Part shown: piece after piece, positions 48,301 through 53,073 of the stretch
How the letters are laid out: each line of letters opens with the position of its first letter
Numbering within the stretch: position 1 is the first letter of the stretch
Assembly: GCA_013397865.1 (NCBI GenBank)
Contig: VZTI01002748.1
Coordinates: forward strand, 899,169 to 963,168
Direction: 5' to 3'
DNA length: 64,000 nucleotides
Origin: Struthidea cinerea
Lineage: Eukaryota > Chordata > Aves > Passeriformes > Corcoracidae
The notes under the pieces: generated by a model
Databases searched by the model: none
What the model was told of the DNA's origin: nothing
What the model saw: the letters and a program-made list of their open reading frames with translations, nothing else
Program-made: the position numbers and the translations under genes

Positions 48301-51102
48301 TTAGTTTGCCTTGCATGCTAAATCATTATTCAACTTTTACATCTATTTTTCCCTATTTAAATCTTAAGCTTTTCAGTTTTTCTTTATGTATGATATAGTG
48401 TCCATATAGTGACTCAATGTTTTTTTAGTACTTCACAAGCCAGCAAAACTCAGATAATAAAATTTAGCAGTAATACATTAACTATATCAAAACTACACCA
48501 GCTTGTTCTTAATAACTTGCAAACAACTGCACACCAACACTAGTTCTACTGCGGTTTTCTCCAGCACACACATTCCATGGATTTGTTATACATGTTAAGC
48601 CCTGTGCAAACCATGTATACATAACCTGTCCTGTATATAAGTACGTATGTTTCAGCAAGCAATAGACAGACAGTACACAGAAAGAAAAAAAAAAATCTTT
48701 GTTGCTTTGTTTATTTCAAATGTAAGCCTTCAAGGCTGACACTGCTTTACTCCATATTTTGTGTACTACCTCACACAACAGGGCATCAAACAAATTAAAA
48801 TGCATCTAAAACATGCTTATATAAAAGGAAAAGACATTTCTAAGTAGGCTCAAAGATGTTACCTGACCATTGCTGCTGGGATATCTCACACCAGTATTTC
48901 CTTACTGAGAGGATATCCTTTAGGAGTATACTACTACAGTCAGAACCATAAGCAGCACAACTTGTTGGATCTCTTATAATTTCCATGACATAAATCAGAA
49001 GTTCCTGACATTTCAGCCTGGGTCCTCCTACATGAAGAAACAACATGAAACTATTTAATTAACCCAAATTTTACCAAATAAATCTGTAATTAATTGTTCA
49101 TAAATGTTACTTAATTAAAAAAAAACAAAACAACAAAATCCCAAAATCTACAGTTTTGAGACAGTCTATTGGGAAATCTCATCTTAAACCGTTTCTAAAA
49201 TATAGATTACCTGTGGGAGGATATATCAGTTATAAACACATTGAGTAATTAGAAAAAGGCACTGTGAACATCAAAAAGGGCAAATAAGGAGCACAAAGGA
49301 CTGATTCACATTAAGATATTTAAATAGTAAACATCTGGAAGCAAGTAAGATGAACCCTACACTGGTAACTTAGTTTCAAAGTAAAAATTCAAAGTTGAAA
49401 GCAAAGTACCAAACCAAACCAGTAACTCTACATGACAATGTGCATTACTGACTTTTATTAGCACATCTGATGAAATATTTGACCAAGCTTCCAACTTCTT
49501 GTATCTTTTTCTGTCTGGTAGTTTGGGTTGAAGCAGATGCATTTGGTTTTGTCAGCTGCAGGTTTTTGAGTTCTTTCTGGAAATATTTCTGCAAGACACT
49601 TCAAAAGTTAAAGAGGTATTAACCAAGGATCTGCTCATTTACGACTGAAGTAAAATAGGAAAATGTTACTTTAGCCTAAAATGCCAGTTCCTGTTCTTCT
49701 CACAATTCTAATGATCAAAGACGAAAACCAACTGAAATATATCACAGTCCAAGCATAACAAAAACAGTCAATAAAGGGAGATGTAAGTTTTAAAGGTAAC
49801 CCAGAAGCAGCTTGGAGTAGGGACCAAACTTTCCTTAAAACTTTGCATAATGCTAAACACACAACTTATAATTAGGAAAAAAACCAATACTAAGTCTTTA
49901 TTTATGCTGAAACATTATAAAACAAAATAGTAAGAAGAACTTATCATTGTTTTTATTGGGGAAAGCCTTCAAATCCTATTTCTTTATCATTCAAAGTTAA
50001 TACATGGATTATATTTTTAATTTATTAATAACTTAAACGTTTCACTGTCTTTGTTACTTTGCTATAGATTTTCTGGCCTACTATTTGAATTGAGTTTAGA
50101 GGCTCTATTTTTGTATTCCTCCTGTGTATTTCTAATATACTACTGTCTCTAAAGCAACATACAAAATTTATCAAATACTCTTTATGAAACTCTTGGTATG
50201 CCTGTGAAACAAAAACTATTCCAATGCTCTCCAATTAAAAAACATAATGGAAAGGTGATCAGACGCCATTCTATGAATAGTAATATTTCACATAAACTTT
50301 TAACATGAAATTTAACACTGGTTGAAGCTGCTGTAAGAACTTATCACACTCATGCTTAGTCCAATTGTATAGTATACCTGAAGCAGATTGTATCAAAGAT
50401 TAGCCTCTACAAACCTCAGCACATCTTTTTTGCTTCATATGTCACAGTCCTTCTACCATATCTTGAGGAATTCAGCAACACAAGAAACTTTAACAAAGCT
50501 ATCTGTAATCTACATAAGAATTATACATTGAAAATTAGATGTAAAGGATAATTTTCAATAGAAGAAAGTAACTATTATTTTTGCAAGGAAAAGCATCTAC
50601 CCAATTAATGATCAGCTTCCTAGCAGTTTTCTGCAAGTGATAAGTGCGGCACTTTTGCCCATTTTAAATTTACTTCCTTTAGAGAGTAAGGTAAGTAATG
50701 TCTTGTTTACAAGCTGACAAGGAGTCTAAATCAATATCCAGAAAGATAAGCATTAAAATAGGCCTGACAAACAAAAGAATGATGTCCCATTTAAGAAAAC
50801 TGTGACCATTCACAAACAAAACAAGAAACTACCTAAATACAGCATCCCAGTTGAGTTGCTTTCCTTGTTTAGAATCAGAATTCCGGTCCAGCTGGAGAAC
50901 TGTTTCAGAATCACGGAGAAGTCGCTTGAAATTTTCAATTTCCTTCTGAAAATGTATTACAAGAAGAGTATCTTTTTATGATCCCCTTCATTGCCAATTG
51001 AGGTACACACCCCAAAAGAAAACTTGTTACCCTTCGCTCCACAGCTTTCTCATTTTCAAGGCGACGACAACAAACAAGCAGATTGTGTAATGCAAGACTC
51101 AT
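247..51102 (-). CDS. ATM: ATM serine/threonine kinase (PIKK family), 54 coding exons, 3' end off the left edge
   Basis: ATM is the nuclear PI3K-like kinase recruited by MRE11-RAD50-NBS1 to DNA double-strand breaks, where it phosphorylates S/T-Q sites in p53, CHK2, H2AX and others. I matched 54 exons to human exons 2-55 by translation. All have AG acceptors and GT donors except exon 24, which has GC. Lengths equal human except exons 17 (-3), 23 (+3), 24 (+3), 27 (+3), 37 (-9), 40 (+21) and 48 (+6). Seen in order: N-terminal TAN region (exons 2-3), HEAT-repeat solenoid (exons 4-38), FAT domain (about exons 39-52), and the start of the kinase N-lobe with GSDGKERRQLVK (exon 55). No frameshift or stop was noticed, so the gene looks functional. 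Human comparison is from memory of the protein and exon structure. The final eight coding exons, with the catalytic and activation loops and FATC, are outside the window. Confidence 0.97.
741..775. repeat. Hairpin: 13-bp arms, 9-bp loop
   Basis: TACAATCCCAAAC at 741-753 and its exact reverse complement at 763-775 around GTGCTGCAG. Also in ATM intron 54, 236 bp from the longer palindrome. Confidence 0.9.
1011..1049. repeat. 39-bp near-perfect palindrome
   Basis: Arms of 19 bp (AAGTCAAACAGCTTAAAGA and its exact reverse complement) separated by a single G at 1030. Lies in ATM intron 54. Confidence 0.97.
1681..1763 (-). CDS. ATM: ATM exon 54
   Basis: 83 nt as in human c.7928-8010. Encodes GISIPADQPIIKLKNLEDVA and VPTMEIK, the linker into the kinase domain. 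Donor AAG|GTGACT. Confidence 0.96.
2129..2267 (-). CDS. ATM: ATM exon 53
   Basis: 139 nt as in human c.7789-7927. Encodes RMEAASTIMNIVRKRRAHMV and EALCDAYITLANLDPSPW. Donor GAA|GTAAGT. Confidence 0.95.
3415..3573 (-). CDS. ATM: ATM exon 52: end of the FAT domain
   Basis: 159 nt as in human c.7630-7788. Encodes RISLDHPHHTLFIILALANA, NKDELLTKPDA and SQLDV. DHPHHTLFIILALANAN is typical of ATM and orthologous Tel1 proteins. Donor GTG|GTGACT. Confidence 0.96.
3975..4088 (-). CDS. ATM: ATM exon 51
   Basis: 114 nt as in human c.7516-7629. Encodes IPSYKFLPLMYQLAARMGTK and MMGGLGFHEALNN. Donor AAT|GTAATT. Confidence 0.95.
4656..4863 (-). CDS. ATM: ATM exon 50
   Basis: 208 nt as in human c.7308-7515. 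Encodes YTVKVQRELELDEGAIQAL, EDRKRFLCKAVENYISCLLS and WIFRLCSLWLENSGVDRVNE. Donor AAG|GTATCT. Confidence 0.98.
5597..5814 (-). CDS. ATM: ATM exon 49
   Basis: 218 nt as in human c.7090-7307. Encodes [40 protein letters not shown] and KKAKEEVGLIRERRVQTNR, among the best conserved FAT segments. Donor CAG|GTGAGC. Confidence 0.98.
5893..6000 (-). repeat. CR1 LINE 3' fragment
   Basis: ATCACAGAAAAACAGAATGG leads into a diverged copy of the CR1 tail (GAGGCTGGAATGGACATCTGG, CTGCTCAGGCAGGGTCATCC). It lies in ATM intron 48 in the same orientation as ATM. Confidence 0.75.
6485..6845 (+). repeat. CR1 LINE 3' end
   Basis: Reads through the CR1 3' region: CTTATCGCTCTCTACAGCTG, GTAACAAGTGACAGAATAAG, GAAGAATTTCTTCACAGAAT, GGTTGGACTCAATGACCTCA, ending ATTCTGTGGTTC. 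Antisense to ATM, intron 48. Stops interrupt any frame. Confidence 0.92.
7177..7296 (-). CDS. ATM: ATM exon 48
   Basis: 120 nt against 114 in human c.6976-7089. Encodes VENDPHLKLMYTECLRLCGT and WLAETCLENPTVIMQKYLEK. Two extra codons sit at the 5' end. Donor AAG|GTGCAT. Confidence 0.94.
8285..9020 (+). repeat. CR1 LINE, 0.7-kb truncated copy
   Basis: Longest CR1 piece in the window. It covers the end of the reverse-transcriptase ORF and 3'UTR (GACCTGGGGGTGTTGGTCGA, AAGAAAGACATTGAGGGGCT, GGTTTAGATTGGATATTAGG, GGGACATGGTTTAGTGGTGG). Truncated at the 5' end. In ATM intron 47, antisense. The open frames here (for example 8296-8916 minus) are products of the repeat. Confidence 0.95.
9250..9417 (-). 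CDS. ATM: ATM exon 47
   Basis: 168 nt as in human c.6808-6975. Encodes LPERAMFQIKQHNPNGNGVS and EWQLEEAQVFWAKKEESL. Ends LDADWFQ, diverged from human LDASCAANN. Donor CAG|GTATGT. Confidence 0.94.
10751..10985 (-). CDS. ATM: ATM exon 46
   Basis: 235 nt as in human c.6573-6807. Encodes LLKDSDFHFQEPIMALRTVI, LEILLEKE and TKHLVELSRLARTAKNTQ. Donor CAG|GTAAAA. Confidence 0.97.
11880..11999 (-). CDS. ATM: ATM exon 45
   Basis: 120 nt as in human c.6453-6572. Encodes VNEVEELCKGSLESVYSLYP and LCRLQLIGELENAGLLFS. Donor CAG|GTGATT. Confidence 0.95.
12434..12482 (+). repeat. Two-copy tandem repeat (23 bp)
   Basis: CATAACCTGTGATTACAAAC is followed 23 bp later by CATAACCTGTAATTACAAAC. In ATM intron 44, about 50 bp from the exon 44 donor. 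Confidence 0.85.
12533..12637 (-). CDS. ATM: ATM exon 44
   Basis: 105 nt as in human c.6348-6452. Encodes DEAGSPGYHESLYDALQSL and RDKEFSAFHDSLKDA. Donor CAG|GTAACA. Confidence 0.95.
13666..13814 (-). CDS. ATM: ATM exon 43
   Basis: 149 nt as in human c.6199-6347. Encodes ALQNFGLCHTLSMYLKGLE and RYQAAWRNMQWSHISSV. Donor CAA|GTAAAC. Confidence 0.94.
14860..14962 (-). CDS. ATM: ATM exon 42
   Basis: 103 nt as in human c.6096-6198. Encodes RTYEHEAVWEKALVTYDLET and PSTRQAGIIE. Donor GAG|GTAATC. Confidence 0.95.
15058..15146 (-). CDS. ATM: ATM exon 41
   Basis: 89 nt as in human c.6007-6095. Encodes DLLMDIYRSIGEPDSLYGCG and GRMLQPLAR, highly conserved FAT helices. Donor ACG|GTATAA. Confidence 0.96.
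15932..16040 (-). CDS. ATM: ATM exon 40: Ser1981-equivalent autophosphorylation site
   Basis: 109 nt against 88 in human c.5919-6006. Encodes SLTFEEESQRTPITTLNEKS, where the SQ (Ser codon at 15997-15995) matches human Ser1981-Gln, whose phosphorylation accompanies dimer-to-monomer activation. Seven extra residues, SSFKAAK, precede it. Donor CAG|GTACTT. Confidence 0.94.
16832..16987 (-). CDS. ATM: ATM exon 39: start of the FAT region
   Basis: 156 nt as in human c.5763-5918. Encodes SVSGTVFDDSFWLDLNYLEV and SCAAHFTALLYAEIYADK. A second AG lies inside the exon (TTTCAG|GTACAG) but would shift the frame; the correct acceptor is AATCAG. Confidence 0.94.
17342..17429 (-). CDS. ATM: ATM exon 38: Ser1893-equivalent region
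   Basis: 88 nt as in human c.5675-5762. Starts EQETHNFRSLDKVSRRAM and continues LAVVDYLRRQKR. Aligned without gaps to human ESEHFFRCCLDKKSQRTM, the residue matching human Ser1893 is Gln. The acceptor CATCCCAG follows a poor pyrimidine tract but is fixed by phase and length. Confidence 0.9.
18515..18562 (+). repeat. Polypyrimidine tract
   Basis: Long T runs with interspersed C and a CCCCCC block. Low-complexity sequence in ATM intron 37; prone to length variation and sequencing error. Confidence 0.9.
18597..18798 (+). repeat. CR1 LINE 3' end
   Basis: GGAATGGGTTGCCCAGGGAG, CACCATCCCTGGAGGTGCTT and GGTCGGACTCAATGACCTCA, ending GTGATTCTGTG. In ATM intron 37, antisense to ATM, just after a polypyrimidine tract. 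Confidence 0.92.
19953..20121 (-). CDS. ATM: ATM exon 37 (three codons shorter)
   Basis: 169 nt against 178 in human c.5497-5674. Encodes VKTDLCQTLLPYLIHDILL and DSDESWRNLLSLHIQKFF. The shortening falls in the serine/threonine-rich linker near SSSRSTPNSDT. Donor CAG|GTAATG. Confidence 0.95.
20471..20647 (-). CDS. ATM: ATM exon 36
   Basis: 177 nt as in human c.5320-5496. Encodes LDDTNLWIPLGESHETWIKH and VLQLMKPLCE. Donor GAG|GTGAGC. Confidence 0.95.
21276..21417 (-). CDS. ATM: ATM exon 35
   Basis: 142 nt as in human c.5178-5319. Encodes VRAAAVSCLKNILATKSG and MLIYLQPFRTSRKK. Donor AAG|GTATTT. Confidence 0.97.
21846..22017 (-). CDS. ATM: ATM exon 34
   Basis: 172 nt as in human c.5006-5177. 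Encodes AVGSCLGEIGPMDFSTTALQ and DRKLQWVFIMLIQINT. Donor TTG|GTGAGT. Confidence 0.95.
22730..22825 (-). CDS. ATM: ATM exon 33
   Basis: 96 nt as in human c.4910-5005. Encodes NPEDSVVVKLVVSLLQLSKM and AVNHTGEKAVL. Donor TGG|GTAAGT. The 2-kb intron before it is AT-rich with no coding signal. Confidence 0.95.
23874..23939 (+). repeat. Two-copy tandem repeat (38-bp period)
   Basis: TACTCCCTACTTATGCTTCA occurs at 23874 and 23912 with similar following sequence. In ATM intron 32. Confidence 0.85.
24782..24914 (-). CDS. ATM: ATM exon 32
   Basis: 133 nt as in human c.4777-4909. Encodes INHFLSVGVCDSLPLTRLEG and QYKDQMKDLLKIFQ. Donor AGG|GTACTG lacks G at +5 but is phase-consistent. Confidence 0.93.
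25173..25337 (-). CDS. ATM: ATM exon 31
   Basis: 165 nt as in human c.4612-4776. Encodes VLGLLKYLVIDNKDNESLY and QQKIKYSKGPYSLLE. Donor GAG|GTAATT. Confidence 0.97.
27005..27179 (-). CDS. ATM: ATM exon 30
   Basis: 175 nt as in human c.4437-4611. Encodes RSFSLCCDLLHHVCHTAVT and LETHLHVIVGTLIPLAM. Donor CAG|GTACTT. Confidence 0.96.
27570..28040 (-). repeat. Diverged CR1-like LINE fragment
   Basis: On the plus strand, GGACACCTGGAGATTATCTA, then CCTGAGAAACCTTCTCCAAT and TCACTGTGAAAATCCTTTCC, the reverse complement of CR1 3' motifs, followed by a GC-richer tail. In ATM intron 29. The right boundary is unclear; GC-rich sequence to about 28290 may belong to the same insertion. Confidence 0.7.
28987..29186 (-). 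CDS. ATM: ATM exon 29
   Basis: 200 nt as in human c.4237-4436. Encodes DSFQKILLALCKHASDT and LGGAWAFVLRDVIYTLIHHI. Donor CAG|GTAAAC. Confidence 0.96.
30110..30235 (+). repeat. AT-rich low-complexity tract
   Basis: Almost pure A/T with many ATATAA/TATATA steps. In ATM intron 28. Confidence 0.8.
30409..30535 (-). CDS. ATM: ATM exon 28: proline-rich DPAPNPPHFP
   Basis: 127 nt as in human c.4110-4236. The proline-rich DPAPNPPHFP, reported in human ATM as a binding site for the c-Abl SH3 domain (about residues 1373-1382), is identical here. Ends LSKSP. Donor CCT|GTAAGT. Confidence 0.95.
31852..31970 (-). CDS. ATM: ATM exon 27
   Basis: 119 nt against 116 in human c.3994-4109. An extra CAA codon precedes IDNLSHSNLPEIVVELLMTL, since the nearest AG acceptor (TTGTAG) lies three bases upstream of the human-equivalent start. 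Donor AAG|GTATGT. Confidence 0.92.
32560..32806 (-). CDS. ATM: ATM exon 26
   Basis: 247 nt as in human c.3747-3993. Encodes SCYKVLVPHLVIRSQFED, ADCFPKLLVNILPYFVYQ and KVYDMLKDENCLGKQ. Donor CAG|GTATCC. Confidence 0.97.
33121..33290 (-). CDS. ATM: ATM exon 25
   Basis: 170 nt as in human c.3577-3746. Encodes VLKKVSDIFGYKSIEDFMTS and HLDYLVMEWLKI, ending EEFYR. Donor CAG|GTAAGT. Confidence 0.95.
34042..34218 (-). CDS. ATM: ATM exon 24 (GC donor)
   Basis: 177 nt against 174 in human c.3403-3576. Encodes VLCCSPVCEKQALFAICQSV and KENGLEPQLVKK. It ends AAAAAG|GCAAGT, so the intron begins with GC rather than GT. The coding phase requires this boundary because exon 25 resumes with VLKKVSD. Confidence 0.93.
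34441..34790 (+). repeat. Purine-rich low-complexity block with repeated GATGAC
   Basis: A strongly A/G-rich tract on the plus strand (pyrimidine-rich in ATM sense) in intron 23. GATGAC occurs five times (34544, 34561, 34587, 34667, 34726), suggesting a decayed minisatellite. The minus-strand open frame over it (Leu/Cys/Ser-rich) is low-complexity and not a gene. Confidence 0.8.
35341..35461 (-). CDS. ATM: ATM exon 23 (weak donor)
   Basis: 121 nt against 118 in human c.3285-3402. Encodes LFQDVKQRDSSG and LPLKLQQKAFENVYL, ending QEGMSNL. The only phase-compatible donor seen is CTG|GTACCA, which lacks G at +5. Confidence 0.87.
35820..35950 (-). CDS. ATM: ATM exon 22
   Basis: 131 nt as in human c.3154-3284. 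Encodes DPHCKWAILNVKNEDLPV and HFLADSHHQVRILAARSITR. Donor CAG|GTGATG. Confidence 0.95.
36085..36160 (-). CDS. ATM: ATM exon 21
   Basis: 76 nt as in human c.3078-3153. Encodes HLSQGGKCTASVRVALLNC and MKALLE. Donor GAG|GTAATC. Confidence 0.93.
36619..36774 (-). CDS. ATM: ATM exon 20
   Basis: 156 nt as in human c.2922-3077. Encodes VCSLYRRDQEVCKVILNNLL and GQFLTVVGAFW. Acceptor TCACAG, donor TTG|GTATGT. Confidence 0.95.
36864..36946 (-). CDS. ATM: ATM exon 19
   Basis: 83 nt as in human c.2839-2921. Encodes YLILLKELPTEEHLLP and DMLLKPL. Donor TTC|GTAAGA. Confidence 0.93.
37271..37922 (-). mobile_element. Solo LTR of an avian endogenous retrovirus, ATM intron 18
   Basis: Read on the minus strand it starts TGTTGGAATCCGGAATGC and ends GGGAGACA (TG...CA). 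It includes the A-rich segment with GTGAAAATTTAGGGTCTTTG typical of passerine LTRs and a CTTAATAAAC polyadenylation signal near 37358-37368. No clear target-site duplication or internal viral genes. One N (37624) lies inside. Confidence 0.75.
37605..37639 (+). other. Single N within a short direct duplication
   Basis: CAGAATATGGAGTAA occurs at 37605-37619 and again at 37625-37639 around one N (37624). This looks like two assembled pieces overlapped without being merged. Confidence 0.8.
38193..38392 (-). CDS. ATM: ATM exon 18
   Basis: 200 nt as in human c.2639-2838. Encodes LSPLAEEQLTKQDLLLLEIV, VSFRASDIWRRLLMLTEGS and the end KPLHLHM. Donor ATG|GTGAGT. Confidence 0.95.
39045..39213 (-). CDS. 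ATM: ATM exon 17 (acidic linker)
   Basis: 169 nt against 172 in human c.2467-2638. This is a poorly conserved acidic stretch, but VSDDLFDDRSVTDVSDTNES aligns with the human segment ending VSDANEPGES. One codon is missing relative to human. Donor CAG|GTAAGT. Confidence 0.9.
40544..40633 (-). CDS. ATM: ATM exon 16
   Basis: 90 nt as in human c.2377-2466. Encodes NSVNKMLSNIFLRLLTSKF and the end DLIDICKNL. Donor CTG|GTAAGT. Confidence 0.93.
40755..40880 (-). CDS. ATM: ATM exon 15
   Basis: 126 nt as in human c.2251-2376. Encodes SLVHYAGESISQSKNKLN and LIMQCTKCLCNCTK. Donor AAG|GTAAAA. Confidence 0.94.
41161..41216 (+). repeat. Short tandem repeat and AAT microsatellite
   Basis: CCACCTTGGATATCCACCTTGGATAATAACAATAATAATAAAAATAATAG: a 13-bp duplication running into an imperfect (AAT)n tract. 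In ATM intron 14. Confidence 0.8.
41585..41710 (-). CDS. ATM: ATM exon 14
   Basis: 126 nt as in human c.2125-2250. Encodes LVRCVSLLVGVLGCYCY and the end KSALFQNAK. Donor AAG|GTAAGC. Intron 13, upstream, is only 134 bp. Confidence 0.95.
41845..42070 (-). CDS. ATM: ATM exon 13
   Basis: 226 nt as in human c.1899-2124. Encodes FSDVEELYLQTTFDEMDIF and INQNLRETLENCLLAMSEKL. Donor AAG|GTAAGT. Confidence 0.95.
42309..42399 (+). repeat. Local direct repeat, copy A (ATM intron 12)
   Basis: 91 bp starting TTCTTGGCTATTGCAGAC and ending GAAAACATACTTCT. Nearly identical to copy B at 43471-43560, same strand, about five differences. Confidence 0.93.
42670..42765 (-). CDS. ATM: ATM exon 12
   Basis: 96 nt as in human c.1803-1898. 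Encodes DFRHLVLQKILVSLTMKNC followed by RAAMIFFQ. Acceptor TTACAG, donor ATG|GTATGT. Confidence 0.93.
43105..43299 (-). CDS. ATM: ATM exon 11
   Basis: 195 nt as in human c.1608-1802. Encodes SAVCCLSLVMSAYSVPE and REAIIKWLLSSCLEEE. Together with exon 12 it is an in-frame 291-nt cassette flanked by the 90-bp direct repeats described separately. Confidence 0.93.
43471..43560 (+). repeat. Local direct repeat, copy B (ATM intron 10)
   Basis: 90 bp starting TTCTTGGCTATTACAGAC. Differs from copy A by four substitutions and a one-base deletion. The two copies are 1,162 bp apart and flank exons 11 and 12. Confidence 0.93.
43852..44223 (-). CDS. ATM: ATM exon 10
   Basis: 372 nt as in human c.1236-1607, the longest ATM exon in the window. 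Encodes LISKYPMSLPNSELPALLN, LLPQQRRGERTPYVLKCL and SFGLLGAMIQGNLV. Donor AAG|GTAAAA. Confidence 0.96.
44772..44941 (-). CDS. ATM: ATM exon 9: Ser367-equivalent and putative NLS
   Basis: 170 nt as in human c.1066-1235. The first residues VFTEDTKVLEITQSY align to human VFNEDTRSLEISQSY, so human Ser367 (an autophosphorylation site) is Thr here, still followed by Gln. VPNKRRRIELGW carries a basic cluster KRRR where human has KRKK, a proposed nuclear localisation signal. Confidence 0.94.
45179..45342 (-). CDS. ATM: ATM exon 8
   Basis: 164 nt as in human c.902-1065. Encodes TKWQSILHNLYDLLVNEI and RGKYSSGSRNVAVKENL, ending LMADICHQ. Donor CAG|GTAACA. Confidence 0.96.
46100..46338 (-). CDS. ATM: ATM exon 7
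   Basis: 239 nt as in human c.663-901. Encodes EEILPTVLHIWTQYRPKDS and VHIHHPKGAKTQG. Just beyond the donor, in the intron, is a 15-base A run (46072-46086 on the plus strand). Confidence 0.96.
46617..46782 (-). CDS. ATM: ATM exon 6
   Basis: 166 nt as in human c.497-662. Encodes NRVLVARIIHTLTRGY and QTDGLSSDMLVFFSKAMQSA, HEAT-type helices. Donor AAG|GTATTT. Confidence 0.95.
47120..47662 (+). repeat. Pyrimidine-rich block of unknown origin
   Basis: About 540 bp that is clearly more C/T-rich and GC-rich than the surrounding intron 5 of ATM, ending exactly where the CR1 fragment begins. Short open frames here have no recognisable product. It could be an older insertion or the remains of a larger repeat. 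Confidence 0.5.
47663..47830 (-). repeat. CR1 LINE 3' fragment
   Basis: CATAGAATCACAGCACCAGA, GGACCTTAAAGATCATCCAG and CCATCCAACCTGGCCTTAGA are the reverse complement of a CR1 tail. In ATM intron 5, same orientation as ATM. Confidence 0.9.
48863..49027 (-). CDS. ATM: ATM exon 5
   Basis: 165 nt as in human c.332-496. Encodes GPRLKCQELL and the highly conserved SILLKDILSVRKYWCEISQQ. Acceptor CATGTAG, donor CAG|GTAACA. Confidence 0.96.
49453..49598 (-). CDS. ATM: ATM exon 4
   Basis: 146 nt as in human c.186-331. Translation includes LQKYFQKELKNLQ and SLVKYFIRCANK, helices of the N-terminal solenoid. Donor AAAA|GTCAGT is atypical at -1 but fixed by phase. Confidence 0.92.
50833..50945 (-). CDS. 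ATM: ATM exon 3
   Basis: 113 nt as in human c.73-185. It encodes KEIENFKRLLRDSE and the near-invariant DSKQGKQLNWDAVF, completing the Tel1/ATM N-terminal motif region. Acceptor TTTTCAG, donor AG|GTAGTT. Confidence 0.95.
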
Positions 51103-51109
51103 GGTTCAG
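51031..51109 (-). CDS. ATM: ATM exon 2: start codon and N-terminal TAN region
   Basis: ATG at 51102-51100 opens MSLALHNLLVCCRRLENEK, matching the vertebrate ATM N-terminus. The coding part is 72 nt as in human, with donor GG|GTAACA. The acceptor after TTTAAG leaves 7 nt of 5'UTR and is less certain than the donor. Intron 2 is only 85 bp. Confidence 0.93.
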
Positions 51110-52689
51110 CTTAAAGAAGAGTCATTTGTATCTGCAGACAGAAGAAATAGATAAAACAGTAATTATTGAACACACAACCAAGTAAAAAAAATGGGATTGC
51201 AGTATACTGAAAGTCCAGTATCAAACAGAACCACAATGTTCAATGTTTCACTGAAAAACTCATCTGTGTCTGGGTCAGTCTTACTGCTTGTAAAACTGAA
51301 GCAGTTTCACGTCAAGAATATAATCTGTTCCCACAGACAACAGTCACAGAACAACTCCAGAGAACCCCTTCACACAGCTCTGACTTCCCCCCTTTTTATG
51401 AGTGCTAACTGAGTAGAGCTGGGCAGACAACTGGGAGTGCAATTATAGTAAGAATGACAGAGCTGAATACATTCTGGCAAGGATCACTAACTTCCAGTAG
51501 CTCTCTTAACCCGATACTGCCAGAAGGCAGCACTTGGAAAATGCTCCTCCTCGCTCACATTGGACTTTTTCATAGGTATGAACTATTTATTGAGAAATCC
51601 CCAGGGGGACTCAACATATCAAAGGATGAATAAATATCAGTCATATGAAAAAACAACTTTTTCCTTTTGTAATCACTTAAAATTATGCCTCTTCTTCTTC
51701 AACAGAAGTTGGAATTAGCTAGACCTTGCATTACACAAAATTATGCTGCTGCAGATCACAGCCATGACATTCTATACAACTTTCATGCTTCTACTTTTAC
51801 ACCTTTAAAGCAGACCCAAGAAAAACCCTGCTTGGAAAAGACAGATCACACAAGCTGGAAGTAACTCTAAGCATATGCTATTGCTGTAATAAGCAACGGA
51901 GCACAGGCAATCATGACGCACAGCACTGCATCTTGACTGCTTATGTGAGAATATAAAAACAGCCATTTAGACAAGCAAAACTTTAAATATCTACTGTCTT
52001 AGACTGCATTTATTTCCTTTGGCTTCAATCAACATCAGGCTGAAGCTAAGTATGATCAGAGGTTTGGTGACTGATAAAGGTGTATGAAAAAGAGAACATT
52101 TTAAGTGTGAAGGCCGCCTGTACAGTACAACTGCACTCGTTTAAATTAAGTGCTCCTTTACTAATGTCATAGACTCATGGAGCATCCTGAGTGGAAGGGA
52201 CACACAAGGATCCCTACAGTCCAGTTCCTGGCCCTGTACAGGACCCAAGAATCACACCATACGCCTGAGAGTGCTGTTCTCACAGCTCTTGAACGCTGGC
52301 GGGTTGGTGCTGTGACCACTTCCCTGGGGACCCTGTGCCAATGCTCAACCCATTCTCTGTTCCTCTGGTGGTTGGGCACTGGAACAAAAAAAGCCCAACC
52401 CAGCAAACTTGCTGCTTTTGCTGGAAACGAAACAGAAAGAAACTTTCTAAACACTAATGGCTTCTGAAGTGCTTGATCGAAAACTGTGGCAACAGGGGTC
52501 GTCTGCTGAGCATTCAAGGGGAAGACGGCAATCCTCTCGTTTGCACTTGTTGATATTTCAACAGCCGTAACAGCAGCAGTGAAAAATTCCCAAGAATGAA
52601 TCCACCTATTACTTCTCTTACTAGTTACGCGGTTTTCCAACTACCACAATGATGGCCACCTTCACCCCTTACATAAACTACACATGGGA
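51110..52689 (-). other. ATM: ATM intron 1 (5'UTR intron)
   Basis: About 1.6 kb between the first coding exon and the CpG island. Its only recognisable element is a minus-strand CR1 fragment (52167-52400). No other coding signal was seen. Confidence 0.7.
52167..52400 (-). repeat. CR1 LINE 3' fragment
   Basis: ATAGACTCATGGAGCATCCT, GAGTGGAAGGGACACACAAG, TGGCCCTGTACAGGACCCAA and GGTGCTGTGACCACTTCCCT are the reverse complement of a CR1 3' end. About 0.4 kb from the ATM side of the CpG island. Confidence 0.9.
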
Positions 52690-52822
52690 AGGAAGGCGCA
52701 CGAACCACGGAGAGAGGAGCTGGCTCAGCCGCTGCGAGGTGCCCTAGCACAGGCGGACACGCAGCGCCGTGCAGCAGCTCCGGTGCCCGGCAACCCCGGG
52801 CCGCCGCCGCCCCCGCGCCGGC

Positions 52823-52983
52823 NNNNNNNNNNNNNNNNNNNNNNNNNNNNNNNNNNNNNNNNNNNNNNNNNNNNNNNNNNNNNNNNNNNNNNNNNNNNNN
52901 NNNNNNNNNNNNNNNNNNNNNNNNNNNNNNNNNNNNNNNNNNNNNNNNNNNNNNNNNNNNNNNNNNNNNNNNNNNNNNNNNNN
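52823..52983. other. Assembly gap (161 N) in the shared promoter
   Basis: A run of N flanked by very GC-rich sequence (CCGCCGCCGCCCCCGCGCCG on the left, GGCGGAG on the right). The gap removes the part of the island where both transcription starts are expected. Open frames that read through it are meaningless. Confidence 0.99.
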
Positions 52984-53073
52984 GGCGGAGTTTCCGCGCC
53001 TTCGCCTGGGTGGCGGGGCGGCCGGCTGCGCTCGGGGAGCTGCGCTCGCCCGTGCCCCGCTCCGCCTCGGGCC

